A stretch of 64,000 bases of DNA from Streptomyces sp. Act143. Lineage in GTDB: Bacteria; Actinomycetota; Actinomycetes; Streptomycetales; Streptomycetaceae. Below the pieces are notes generated by a model. The model had not been told where the DNA came from, searched no databases, and was given only the letters and a program-made list of their open reading frames with translations. Shown piece after piece: positions 9,485-17,473 of the stretch. The position numbers and the translations under genes were made by a program. The number at the start of each line of letters is the position of its first letter. Positions within the stretch are counted from its first letter, which is position 1. The stretch is taken from assembly GCF_003143935.1 (NCBI RefSeq), contig NZ_QFRX01000001.1, positions 7,413,400 through 7,477,399 of the forward strand, written 5' to 3'.

Positions 9485-9495
9485 CAGATTGAACG

Positions 9496-9519
9496 AGGAC
9501 CCCCGATGGGGTCCTTTTT
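9496..9519 (+). terminator. Intrinsic terminator of the tRNA-Asn pair
   Basis: An 8-bp stem (AGGACCCC / GGGGTCCT, counting the first T of the T-tract) with loop CGAT is followed by a run of five T residues. It is one of the few classic U-tract terminators in this GC-rich window. Confidence 0.85.
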
Positions 9520-9588
9520 CATGTCGCTTCCCGTGTCCCGGGAACCGTGCAGGTCACGGCGGAGTCCTTCAGGGCATGCGAAGTCGAC

Positions 9589-9611
9589 CATACGAAGCAG
9601 GAGATCGTATG
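9589..9611. promoter_or_regulatory. Inverted repeat upstream of CAT-anticodon tRNA
   Basis: CATACGA and TCGTATG form a perfect 7-bp inverted repeat separated by nine bases. It lies 54 bases before the tRNA at 9665, in a position suited to an operator or a processing hairpin. No matching regulator is nearby. Confidence 0.35.
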
Positions 9612-9664
9612 AGCGGCTATGCTGCGGCAGACGGCGCGCACACATGTACGCGACACGCCGCTAT

Positions 9665-9741
9665 GGGGCGGTAGCTCAGCCGGTTAGAGCAGCGGACTCA
9701 TAATCCGTCGGCCGTGGGTTCGAGTCCCACCCGCCCCACCA
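9665..9741 (+). tRNA. tRNA with CAT anticodon (elongator Met or Ile2)
   Basis: A 77-base cloverleaf with encoded CCA. The acceptor is GGGGCGG/CCGCCCC, the anticodon loop is CTCATAA (anticodon CAT) in stem GCGGA/TCCGT, and the T arm is GTGGG/CCCAC. The paired first acceptor base and the D arm exclude the initiator tRNA. Elongator tRNA-Met and lysidine-modified tRNA-Ile2 both have CAT, and I cannot separate them by eye. Confidence 0.93.
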
Positions 9742-9780
9742 CCCACCACTCCCGCAGAAACGATGCGACCTGCCGGAACG

Positions 9781-10638
9781 TCAGTTCCCGCCGCGCAGTA
9801 CGGCCAGGATGCGGGACCAGGCGGCCCCTCCCAGAAGAGCATCCGCCTCGGGTGTGCCCCCATAGCGGTAGCGCGGCGACGCCGGTGCCGGCGCCTCGCC
9901 GGGAAGGCGGACGCGGTGGCCGGCGTCCGGGGCGGTGATCAGACGGGGAACCCCTCCGGACGCGCGATGCCGCAGGGCCAGTTGTTCGGCGTACGGAAGA
10001 GACGGCCACATCGCGTCGGCGCCGCCCGCGACCAGCAGGAGATCGGCCCGGGTCCGCTCCACGGGGATCGCCGCCGCGGGAAGCCGGTGGGCGTGGGTGC
10101 GCTCGCTGAGTTCGTACCAGGGGCGGATGGCTGTCGGTCCGGCGTCCGGTTCCGACGGGGTCCAGGAGTCGTCCATCGGGACGAAGGGCAGTGGCCGCCC
10201 GCGCCAGGTCCAGGACGACCGGTAGGGGTGGTCCGCCCCGTCGTGGCCCGGGCCGACGTTGCACCAGACGTGGGACGGGGGAGACAGCGCGACGACGGCG
10301 TTCACGCGCGGGTCGTGCACGGCGGTGAGGAGCGCCGCCTCGGCTCCCTTGGACGTGCCCAGGATGCCGATGCGTGTCGCGCGTCTCGCCCGGAGACGGG
10401 TGACGGCGGTGGTGAAGGTCTCCAGGGGGATCTCGCAGATGCCCGGCGGCTGACCCGGTCCGCCGAACCAGCGGATCGCCAGTGCCGTCATGCCGTGTCG
10501 GGCCAGGAGCCGTGCCCTCTCCCGCTCGATCCGCCCGCTGGAACCCGCCAGGACCAGCACGCCGACGTCACCGCCGTGCTCGGGAGCGGCGACCATCCCC
10601 TCCCAGGGAGCGGTCAGCTCCTGCTCGACGACGTTCAT
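9781..10638 (-). CDS. Alpha/beta-hydrolase, dienelactone-hydrolase / BAAT C-terminal-like
   Basis: A 285-residue cytoplasmic alpha/beta-hydrolase. The nucleophile elbow is GTSKGAEAAL, the acid is probably the Asp in GGADAMWPS, and the His is in APDAGHRV. The region around the elbow and the spacing match the C-terminal domain of acyl-CoA thioesterase / bile-acid-CoA amino-acid acyltransferase proteins, which bacteria use as stand-alone thioesterase-like enzymes of unknown substrate. ATG at 10638 has GGGAGG four bases upstream; the frame is open a further 59 codons upstream but without typical coding content. An inverted repeat (10668-10691) lies in the leader. Confidence 0.8.
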   Translation of the reverse strand: MNVVEQELTAPWEGMVAAPEHGGDVGVLVLAGSSGRIERERARLLARHGMTALAIRWFGGPGQPPGICEIPLETFTTAVTRLRARRATRIGILGTSKGAEAALLTAVHDPRVNAVVALSPPSHVWCNVGPGHDGADHPYRSSWTWRGRPLPFVPMDDSWTPSEPDAGPTAIRPWYELSERTHAHRLPAAAIPVERTRADLLLVAGGADAMWPSLPYAEQLALRHRASGGVPRLITAPDAGHRVRLPGEAPAPASPRYRYGGTPEADALLGGAAWSRILAVLRGGN

Positions 10639-10996
10639 ACGACCTCCCGGGTTGTTGACTCGGATGCCCCGGCGCACCGCTGCGCGCCGGGTGTGGGGTG
10701 AACCCGCCGACCCCGCATCCCTGCGCGGTCCCGGGACCATGGAGGACTGCTGGACCACGGTGATCAGGAACGCCGTCGCCGGGCCCGTGCTCCGCTGACC
10801 GCCGGCACACGTCATGGCCCGGGCCCAGGCAGCCCACAGGCGGCACCCCGCCTCGCCCGCCGGGCTCGTGCCATGGCTGCCGGGCAGGAGTTCGCCGTGG
10901 CCGTCCGAGTCCGGTCCGGAACCTGCTCCTCAGGCAGCACTGCCGCACGTCACCGCACCACCGGTGACACGCGTTCCCGTCGTCCCGCGGGCCCTG
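10639..10996. other. Intergenic region with one hairpin
   Basis: This 358-base stretch separates two minus-strand genes. The only structure I see is the inverted repeat CCCGGCGC / GCGCCGGG (10668-10691, 8-base spacer) upstream of the hydrolase. Open frames here are GC-driven shadows. No convincing promoter pair was found. Confidence 0.5.
10668..10691. promoter_or_regulatory. 8-bp inverted repeat in leader of hydrolase gene
   Basis: CCCGGCGC and GCGCCGGG are perfect complements separated by eight bases, 30 bases upstream of the hydrolase start. It could be an operator or an RNA hairpin; nothing else supports either choice. Confidence 0.3.
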
Positions 10997-11857
10997 TCAC
11001 GTCGTCGTGGCGGGGCCCGCGGGCGTGTGGAGGCGGGCGAACACGTCCTCCAGGGGCAGGTCGGGACGGTCCTTGTCCGCGTCCCAGTGCCGCAGGACCG
11101 CCGCCGACGCCTCCGCCAGGTCCGGCGGCAGTCCTGCGGCGTCCAGGGTGGCCGCGATCTCCTGCATCTCCGGCGCCCAGCGCCAGGCACGGGCGGCGAC
11201 GCTGGGGAGGTGATCGACCTCGGCGAGGATGCGTGCCGTCAACTCCTCACCCTCCCGTGTCAGTTCATCGCCCACGCCATGGCTCGCGGCGAGGGCGTGC
11301 GAGACGGCCGCCAGGACCCGCGCCGACTTCTGGAAGGAGGCGTACGCCGTCTTGAGCGCCGATGCCGCGCCGATCCCGGCGTCGAGCGGGCGGGCCGGGA
11401 CGTCGGTGCCCTCGAAGAGTACGGCGGTCCTCGCCACCGCCTCCGCGTCGCCGCTCAGATAGAGGCGCGGGCCGCTGCCGCCGGCCGGCGGGCCGCCGAT
11501 GAGCGAGCCGTCGACCATGGTCGTGCCGCGTTCGGCGCAGGCCTTGGCGATACGGGCGGCGCGGTCCGGGCTGATGGCGTTGGCCTCGACGTAGACGCCC
11601 CGGAAGCCGTGCTCCAGGACCTCGTGGGCCACGTCCTCGGCGGCGTGCGGCGGGCAGACGGACAGCACGAAGTCGCTGACGGCCAGGGCGGATGCGAGGG
11701 ACTCGGCCGCCTCCAGGCCCGCCTGACGGGCCCGTTCCAGGGAGGCCGGGCCGCGGCCGGCCGGGACGTACAGGACGCGGGTTCCGGTGCGGGCCGCCTG
11801 GCCGCCCACCGGGGCCCCCATCGCCCCCGGGTGGAGGAGAGTCACCGTCGTCGTCAT
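10997..11857 (-). CDS. NAD(P)-binding 6-phosphogluconate-dehydrogenase-like protein with DUF1932 C-terminus
   Basis: A 286-residue protein of the 6PGDH / 3-hydroxyisobutyrate dehydrogenase superfamily. The Rossmann start is VTLLHPGAMGAPVGGQAA, a GxMG-type loop. ANAISPDRAARIA corresponds to the substrate strand. The C-terminal helical part contains GAASALKTAYASFQKSARVL, with the family's catalytic Lys region (here K in SALKTAY). That helix and the following segment fit DUF1932. Substrate is unknown. ATG at 11857 has GGGAGG five bases upstream. It is 98 bases from the divergent expansin-like gene, so the two could share a regulatory region. Confidence 0.8.
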   Translation of the reverse strand: MTTTVTLLHPGAMGAPVGGQAARTGTRVLYVPAGRGPASLERARQAGLEAAESLASALAVSDFVLSVCPPHAAEDVAHEVLEHGFRGVYVEANAISPDRAARIAKACAERGTTMVDGSLIGGPPAGGSGPRLYLSGDAEAVARTAVLFEGTDVPARPLDAGIGAASALKTAYASFQKSARVLAAVSHALAASHGVGDELTREGEELTARILAEVDHLPSVAARAWRWAPEMQEIAATLDAAGLPPDLAEASAAVLRHWDADKDRPDLPLEDVFARLHTPAGPATTT

Positions 11858-11955
11858 TTCCGCCTCCCGCCCGGCAACCTTCTGGGATCCTGCGGCGACT
11901 GTACGTCGAAGGCTTCCGTCACCGAAGCCCCACCCGACACACAAGGACCTCAGCC

Positions 11956-12909
11956 GTGGCGCCTCGCTCCTCACACCGCCGTCCCCGCACGTCACGCGCC
12001 CTTCTCATCGCCGTCGCGGTGGGCGCCGTCGCGCTCGTCGCGTCCGTGATCGTGGCGTTCCGGCCCGGCGGCGGCTCCGCGGCGAGCGTCTCTGTCGCGG
12101 ACGGCAGCGGGGGTCCGGCGATCACCGAGTCCACCGCGGTGAGGCGCACACCGTCCACCGGCCCGTCGCCGACTCCTTCCGCGACCGCTTCGGCTTCGGC
12201 TTCGGCGAGCAAGAACGCCACCCCGAAGGCCACCGCGTCCAAGCGGCCCAAGGCCACCGGCACCCCCAAGTCCCGGTCCACGACGGGCGCGTCGGCGGGA
12301 CGGATCAGGCCCGGCGTCAGCTACAGCGGAGTCGCCACCTTCTACGACGCCGGGAACGGCGACGGCGCCTGCACCTTCGGTCCGACCGACGACGTGATGA
12401 CCGCCGCCATGAACACCGCCGACTACGAGACGTCCAAGGCGTGCGGGGCGTACGTCAAGGTCCGTGCCGCGAGCGGCGCGTCGATCGTCGTGCGGATCAC
12501 CAACGAGTGCCCCGCGCCCTGCCGGGTCGGCCAACTCGACCTCAGCGCGCAGGCCTTCGCGAAGCTCGCCGCGCCGGTCAAGGGCGAGATCCCCGTCACC
12601 TGGAGCCTGGTGAGCCCGGACACGAGCGAGAAGCTGTCCATCCGGTACAAGACGGGGTCCAGCCGCTACTGGTGCGGTCTCCAGGTGCTCGGCCACCGGA
12701 ACCCGGTGGCACGGCTGGAGGTGCGAACCAGTGGCGGCTGGACCGCGCTGCCGCGGGCCGAGTACAACTACTTCCTCTCCGAGCAGGGCTCCGGCTGCGG
12801 CGGGGCGATCCGCGTCACCGACATCTACGGGGAGCAGCTGGCGGTGGACGGGATCGCCCTACGGCCGAACGTCGTCCAGGGGACGGGCCTGCAGTTCGCC
12901 CGGCACTGA
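11956..12909 (+). CDS. Secreted expansin-like protein (EXLX1 type, double-psi beta-barrel)
   Basis: A 317-residue exported protein. The N-terminal segment ALLIAVAVGAVALVASVIVAF is a signal anchor or signal peptide. It is followed by a Ser/Thr/Pro/Lys-rich linker (about residues 55-120). The double-psi beta-barrel starts at YSGVATFYDAGNGDGACTFGP and includes CGAYVKV and RITNECPAPCRVGQLDLSAQAFAKLA, where the conserved Asp of expansins is present. The second, beta-sandwich domain contains YWCGLQVLGHRNPVARLEVR, typical of the cellulose-binding D2 domain. Expansins loosen cellulose or peptidoglycan without hydrolysis. GTG at 11956 has AAGGA eight bases upstream. Confidence 0.85.
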   Translation: MAPRSSHRRPRTSRALLIAVAVGAVALVASVIVAFRPGGGSAASVSVADGSGGPAITESTAVRRTPSTGPSPTPSATASASASASKNATPKATASKRPKATGTPKSRSTTGASAGRIRPGVSYSGVATFYDAGNGDGACTFGPTDDVMTAAMNTADYETSKACGAYVKVRAASGASIVVRITNECPAPCRVGQLDLSAQAFAKLAAPVKGEIPVTWSLVSPDTSEKLSIRYKTGSSRYWCGLQVLGHRNPVARLEVRTSGGWTALPRAEYNYFLSEQGSGCGGAIRVTDIYGEQLAVDGIALRPNVVQGTGLQFARH

Positions 12910-12920
12910 GTCCTCGGGGT

Positions 12921-15347
12921 TCAGCCCGTCGTCACCGCCGTGTCGTCGACCACGAAGCTCGTCTGGAGCGAGGAGTCCTCGACACCGGAGAACTTCAGCG
13001 TCACCGTCGTGCCCGCGAAGGCCGCCAGGCTGAACGACTTCTGGACGTACCCGGAGGCCGCGTTGAGGTTGGAGTACGTGGCCAGGGTGGTCGAACCGGC
13101 GGTCACCGTCAGCTTGTCGTACTGGGTGCTGGTGGTGGTCTCGGCCGTGTCGATGTGCAGGTAGAAGGTGAACGTGGTGCCCGTGCAGCCGCTGGGGATC
13201 GTCACCGACTGGGAGAGCGTGTCGGTGTGGGTGGAGCCGTAGCCGTCCAGCCACGCCTTGTAGGAGCCGGTGCGGGCGGCCTCGGCGCTGTCGTTGGTGA
13301 TGACACCGCTGGTCGCGGTCCAGGTGGTGTTCCCGGACTCGAAGCCCGCGTTGCCCAGCAGCTGGGTGGAAGTGCAACTGCCGCCACCGCCGCTGGAGTT
13401 GACGGTCCAGCTGAAGGAGGCGGTGCCGGTCGCGCCCGTGCTGTCCGTCACCGTGACGGTCGTGCTGTACGTGCCGGCCGTCGTCGGTGTGCCGGAGATG
13501 ACGCCGGTGGAGCTGTTGATCGACAGGCCGGTGGGGAGACCGGTCGCCGCGTAGGTCAGGGAACCGCTGTTGGTCGAACTGGCCGAGATCTGAAGGCTCG
13601 TGGCCGTGCCGACGGTCGAGGTCTGGCTGCCCGGGTCGGTGACCGTGACGCCGGTCGCCGGGACCGTGATGTGGCTGCCGACGTTGATGCCGGCGAAGGC
13701 GTTGCCGACCCCGGCGTACTGCGTGGAACTGGTGCCGTAGAGGGCCGCGGCGGCGTTGAGGGCGGCGGTGCGGGCGCCCGCGTAGTTGGTGCTCGACGTC
13801 ATGTACGTCGTCAGCGCCTTGTACCAGATCTGCAGGGCCGCGGCCCGCCCGATGCCGGCGACGGCGACGCCGTCCGAGGTCGGGCTGTTGTAGGTGACGC
13901 CGTTGATGGTCTTGCTGCCGCTGCCCTCGCTCAGTAGGTAGAACATGTGGTTGGCGGGGCCGGACGAGTAGTGGACGTCCAGGTTGCCGACGCCCGAGTA
14001 CCAACTGTCCGCCGAGGCGCCGTCCTTGCTGGGCTTGTCCATGTAACGCAGCGGCGTGCCGTCGCCGTTGATGTCGATCTTCTCGCCGATGAGGTAGTCG
14101 CCGACGTCGGTGGAGTTGCCGGCGTAGAACTCGACGCCGGTGCCGAATATGTCGGAGGTGGCTTCGTTCAGCCCGCCTGACTCACCCGAGTAGTTGAGTC
14201 CGGCCGTGTTCGAGGTGACGCCGTGGCTCATCTCGTGCCCGGCCACGTCCAGCGAGGTCAGCGCGTGCGTGCCGCCCGAGCCGTCGCCGTATGTCATGCA
14301 GAAGCAGTCGTCGTCCCAGAAGGCGTTGACGTACGACGAGCTGTAGTGGACGCGGGAGTAGGCCGCCACGCCGTCGTTCTTGATGCCGCTGCGGCCGAAG
14401 GTGTTCTTGTAGAAGTCCCACGTGACCTGCGCCCCGTAGTGCGCGTCGACGCCCGCCGTCTGCGTGTTGGACCCGGACCCGGTGCCCCAGGTGTCGTCCG
14501 TGTCGGTCATCAGCGTGCCGGTGCCGGACGTGCCGTTGTTGAGGCTGTACGTCTTGTGGCCGCCGCGCGAGGTGTCGTACAGCTGGTAGGTCGAGCCGGA
14601 CAGGTTGGTGCCGATGGTGACCGTGCCGCTGTACTGGCTGTTGCCGGTGCCGGTCTCGACGCCCTCGAAGCGGGAGAGTTCGGCGCCGGTGGTGGCGTCG
14701 GTGACGACGTGCAGCTTGCTGGGTGTGCCGTCGTCCTGGAGTCCCGTGACGACCGTCTCCCAGGCCAGCTTCGGGGTGCCCTGGCCCGCCCAGATCACCT
14801 TGCGGGCGCTCTCGGCGGCGGGGGAGTCCGCGTCGAGGGCCTTGGCGGTCCGGAGCGCCTTGGTCTCGGCGGCGGACTTGCCGTACGTCGCGGTCGTGGA
14901 CTTCACCGAGACCGTACGGCGGTTGTTGTTGAAGGTGGTGCTCACGGTGCCGGCGGCCACCGAGGCCGGGGGCGTGTGCACGACCAGGTCGCCGCCGAGG
15001 ACGGGGAGGCCGGCGTAGGTGCGCTCGTAACGGGTGTGCAGGGTGCCGTCGTTGTCCTTGACGACGTCCTTGACGACCAGCTTCTCCTTGGCGCCGAGGC
15101 CGAGCGACTTCGCGGTCGTGCCCGTCTTCGCGGAGGCGTTCTCGATGAGCGCGGTGCGCTGGGCCGGGGAGAGCTTGGCCTCCAGGCCTCCGGTGCGCAG
15201 CGGGCTCGGGTGGGGGGACGCGGGCGCGGCGGTCGCGGGGACCGTCTGCACGCCGAGGGCCAGCAAAGCGGCGGTGGCCGCCAGTGCTGCGGCGGCGGTG
15301 GCCGGTCTGGTGGCCGGTCCGGTCGCCGGTCTGGGGGTTCGTCTCAC
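12921..15347 (-). CDS. Secreted M4 (thermolysin-like) zinc metallopeptidase
   Basis: An 808-residue preproenzyme. A signal peptide (AAAALAATAALLALGVQTVPATAA) is followed by the FTP/PepSY propeptide (YERTYAGLPVLGGDLVVHTP). The M4 catalytic domain has the zinc motif HEMSH at about residues 371-375 and the third ligand in GGLNEATSD near 395. NLDVHYSSGPANHMFYLL carries the family's active-site His region. After the catalytic domain come a putative Ig/He_PIG domain (GLSINSSTGVISGTPTTAG), a Gly/Ser linker, and a C-terminal beta-sandwich that may bind substrate. GTG at 15347 has AGGAGG seven bases upstream; the 61 open codons further up look non-coding. A protein degrader in the extracellular space. 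Confidence 0.93.
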   Translation of the reverse strand: MRRTPRPATGPATRPATAAAALAATAALLALGVQTVPATAAPASPHPSPLRTGGLEAKLSPAQRTALIENASAKTGTTAKSLGLGAKEKLVVKDVVKDNDGTLHTRYERTYAGLPVLGGDLVVHTPPASVAAGTVSTTFNNNRRTVSVKSTTATYGKSAAETKALRTAKALDADSPAAESARKVIWAGQGTPKLAWETVVTGLQDDGTPSKLHVVTDATTGAELSRFEGVETGTGNSQYSGTVTIGTNLSGSTYQLYDTSRGGHKTYSLNNGTSGTGTLMTDTDDTWGTGSGSNTQTAGVDAHYGAQVTWDFYKNTFGRSGIKNDGVAAYSRVHYSSSYVNAFWDDDCFCMTYGDGSGGTHALTSLDVAGHEMSHGVTSNTAGLNYSGESGGLNEATSDIFGTGVEFYAGNSTDVGDYLIGEKIDINGDGTPLRYMDKPSKDGASADSWYSGVGNLDVHYSSGPANHMFYLLSEGSGSKTINGVTYNSPTSDGVAVAGIGRAAALQIWYKALTTYMTSSTNYAGARTAALNAAAALYGTSSTQYAGVGNAFAGINVGSHITVPATGVTVTDPGSQTSTVGTATSLQISASSTNSGSLTYAATGLPTGLSINSSTGVISGTPTTAGTYSTTVTVTDSTGATGTASFSWTVNSSGGGGSCTSTQLLGNAGFESGNTTWTATSGVITNDSAEAARTGSYKAWLDGYGSTHTDTLSQSVTIPSGCTGTTFTFYLHIDTAETTTSTQYDKLTVTAGSTTLATYSNLNAASGYVQKSFSLAAFAGTTVTLKFSGVEDSSLQTSFVVDDTAVTTG

Positions 15348-15392
15348 TCTTGCTCCTCCTGCGACGGCCGCGCGCGGGCGGCCGGTGTCAGA

Positions 15393-15417
15393 CCGGACAG
15401 ACGGGTGTGCTGTCCGG
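15393..15417. promoter_or_regulatory. Inverted repeat upstream of M4 metallopeptidase
   Basis: CCGGACAG and CTGTCCGG are a perfect 8-bp inverted repeat with a nine-base spacer. They sit 46 bases upstream of the metallopeptidase start and are a candidate operator. The whole gap 15348-15584 holds no gene. Confidence 0.4.
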
Positions 15418-15584
15418 GTCGAGCTGGGCAGGGCCGTGCGGCACCTGTGCGTCGGGCGGGTGCGCCCTGTGCGCAGGGTGGAGGAAGAGTGACAGAGTTG
15501 ACGGTGGCATGTCAGGCGGGTGGGAGTCATTCGAGGGTTATCCCTCTATGACCCCACTGACCTGTGTGTTTACTGTGAGAGCGC

Positions 15585-16457
15585 TTACCGCCCGACGGCC
15601 CCCAGGACGGCTTCCACCTGCCGGAGCGGCTCCGGTCCCACGAAGCGGAGGACGACGGTGTCGGCGCCGGCCGACCGCAGCGCGCTGATCTTCCCGGCGG
15701 CCTGCCGCGCACTGCCGGAGACGGTGAACACCTCCTCCTGCGGGCGCCCCAGCCAGGCGCCGTGACCCTCGGTGGACGGGTGCAGAGCCCGGGCCACCGC
15801 GTCCGGGTCGTCGCCGACACAGGCGAAGGCGAACACGCTCAGGGTGTGGTCCTCGCCCGCACCGCCCTTGGCGAGCAGCGCCCGGACCCGCTCCAGGTCC
15901 CGCGGGCCGTGGCCCTCCGCGATCAGGGTGCCGTCCGCGACCCGCCCGGACAGCTCCAGGGAACGCGGCCTGACCACCCCCGCGACCACCGGCGGCGGCT
16001 CGGCCGGCGGGTGCACGAGCCCGATGTCCTCGATGCGCACCTCGCGCCCCTCCACCGTGACCCGCTCCCCGCGCAGCAGCGCCCGTACGACGGTGATCGT
16101 CTCCTCCAGCAGGGCCAGCGGGGAACGCGGCGCGACCCCGGCCTGCTCCATCCACTCCCGCACCCCGTGCCCGATGCCGGACACCAGCCGCCCCGGGAAC
16201 ACCCGTGCCAGCGTGGCCAGTTCCATCGCCAGCAGCGCCGGGCTGCGCAGCGGGGCCGGCGTGATCCCGATGCCCACCCGCAGCCGCTCGGTCGCGCCCA
16301 GCGCCACGGCCGCCGCCGACACCCCGCCGGTCCAGCCCAGGTCCTCCACCACCCACAGGTCGTCCACACCGAGTGCCTCGGCCCGCCGCGCGAACCCGGG
16401 CAGTTCCTCGGGGGCCCAGTCGCGGTCGTACATCACACCGATCCGAAGGTTCGTCAT
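15585..16457 (-). CDS. LLM-class flavin-dependent oxidoreductase (F420 or FMN)
   Basis: A 290-residue TIM-barrel luciferase-like protein. Family marks include RRAEALGVDDLWVVEDLGW, GIGITPAPLRSPALLAMELATLARVFPGRLVSGIGHG, and the C-terminal GADTVVLRFVGPEP. Actinobacterial members often use coenzyme F420 to reduce or oxidise small organic substrates; the cofactor cannot be fixed from sequence. There is no SD before ATG 16457. A promoter with its -10 only seven bases upstream (16465-16494) suggests a leaderless message. Confidence 0.85.
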   Translation of the reverse strand: MTNLRIGVMYDRDWAPEELPGFARRAEALGVDDLWVVEDLGWTGGVSAAAVALGATERLRVGIGITPAPLRSPALLAMELATLARVFPGRLVSGIGHGVREWMEQAGVAPRSPLALLEETITVVRALLRGERVTVEGREVRIEDIGLVHPPAEPPPVVAGVVRPRSLELSGRVADGTLIAEGHGPRDLERVRALLAKGGAGEDHTLSVFAFACVGDDPDAVARALHPSTEGHGAWLGRPQEEVFTVSGSARQAAGKISALRSAGADTVVLRFVGPEPLRQVEAVLGAVGR

Positions 16458-16464
16458 GCACCGG

Positions 16465-16494
16465 AACCTACGGTCGGGCCGCGGAATTGATCAA
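16465..16494 (-). promoter_or_regulatory. Promoter of LLM oxidoreductase, probably leaderless
   Basis: On the minus strand a -35 TTGATC (16494-16489), an 18-base spacer and a -10 TAGGTT (16470-16465) can be read. Transcription would begin at or next to the ATG at 16457, consistent with the missing SD. Confidence 0.5.
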
Positions 16495-16536
16495 CGGGCC
16501 TGCCGCGGCGGCCGGTTGCGGTCGGCCCACCGGGGG

Positions 16537-17223
16537 TCAGCGCAGACAGCTCCTGATCGCCGTGCGGAGAGCCGTGCGGACCTCCTGCGGCGGCGGTGGG
16601 CCGTCGGTCCCGGTGCCGGCGGTGAGGGCGGCGGCGACCGTGTGGAGCTTGGTGTTGGAGAGCTGGGAGGTCGTGCGCAGGATCAGCCAGGCGTCCTCGG
16701 ACGTACAGGCGTGCGCGGCCATGAGGATGCCGCGGGCCTGGTCGATGACCGGCCGGGAGACGATCGCCCGGCGGAGCTGGTCGACCTCCTCGCGCAGCAC
16801 ATGAAGCTGTTCCGCCCGTTCCCGGGCCACCGCGGAGCCCCCGGGGGTCGCGGCCCCGGGGCCGGGCGGACGAGGGGCCGTGCTCAGCGGGTCGGTGGTG
16901 TCCAGGCCGGCCAGTTCCAGGATGCGGCGCGGCTGGCCGCTCCAGTGCGTGGTGGTCACCGGTATGTGCCGGCGGCGGCCGTAGTCGTCGAGCAGGTCCA
17001 GGAACTGCAGCCCCGCCGTGTCCATGAACACCACGTCGGCCATGTCCAGTTCGACGCGGCGGACGCCGTCCGGCAATGTCGTCAACGTCCTGTCCAGGAC
17101 GTCCGCGCAGCCGTGCACGAGCTCGCCGCGCGGCCTCAGTTCGGCACGGCCCGCGTGCGTGCGTCCCTGGATGACCAGGGGGATGAGTCGGCCTGCGAGA
17201 GAGGTGTGCGCCGCTGAGTCCAT
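16537..17223 (-). CDS. STAS-ANTAR domain regulator
   Basis: A 228-residue protein combining two signalling modules. Residues about 20-105 form a STAS domain (VELDMADVVFMDTAGLQFLDLL, with the position used for Ser phosphorylation occupied near DTAG by Thr/Ala). A Pro/Gly linker and a short coiled coil (VARERAEQLHVLREEVDQLRRA) lead into a C-terminal ANTAR domain (VIDQARGILMAAHACTSEDAWLILRTTSQLSNTKL). ANTAR domains bind paired RNA hairpins and prevent termination; STAS domains take part in anti-anti-sigma partner switching. ATG 17223 has GAGG seven bases upstream. It is divergent from the MEDS-ATPase gene at 17474, and the two may act in one stress circuit. Confidence 0.88.
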   Translation of the reverse strand: MDSAAHTSLAGRLIPLVIQGRTHAGRAELRPRGELVHGCADVLDRTLTTLPDGVRRVELDMADVVFMDTAGLQFLDLLDDYGRRRHIPVTTTHWSGQPRRILELAGLDTTDPLSTAPRPPGPGAATPGGSAVARERAEQLHVLREEVDQLRRAIVSRPVIDQARGILMAAHACTSEDAWLILRTTSQLSNTKLHTVAAALTAGTGTDGPPPPQEVRTALRTAIRSCLR

Positions 17224-17473
17224 GTCCCCGCCTCGTCGGTCCCCGTCCGTCGTCACGGCGTCGTACGCCGTGTCGTCCCCGGCCGTACGACCCGCCTGCC
17301 TGCCGTGCCCTTCCCAGCCCGCGACAGGCCGTGGAGCGTGGAACCGGCTCCGCGGGGGCCCGGCGGTGCTGAGGTGCGCCTGCCCTGCGCGTCGCGGGCT
17401 ACACCCGTCCGGCGGGGATTGACCGGCCTGGCGGCGGGTACGCGCGTTTCGTCCGGGATCAGCGGGGAGCGGT

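Noticed and set aside
9175..9492. 105-codon frame with duplicated SSVAQLAEQPAVN segments
   Set aside because: It is a translation through the two tRNA-Asn genes.
15529..15543. TTCGAGGGTTATCCC as a fourth IclR-type site
   Set aside because: Only about half the positions match and there is no partner 19 bases away.
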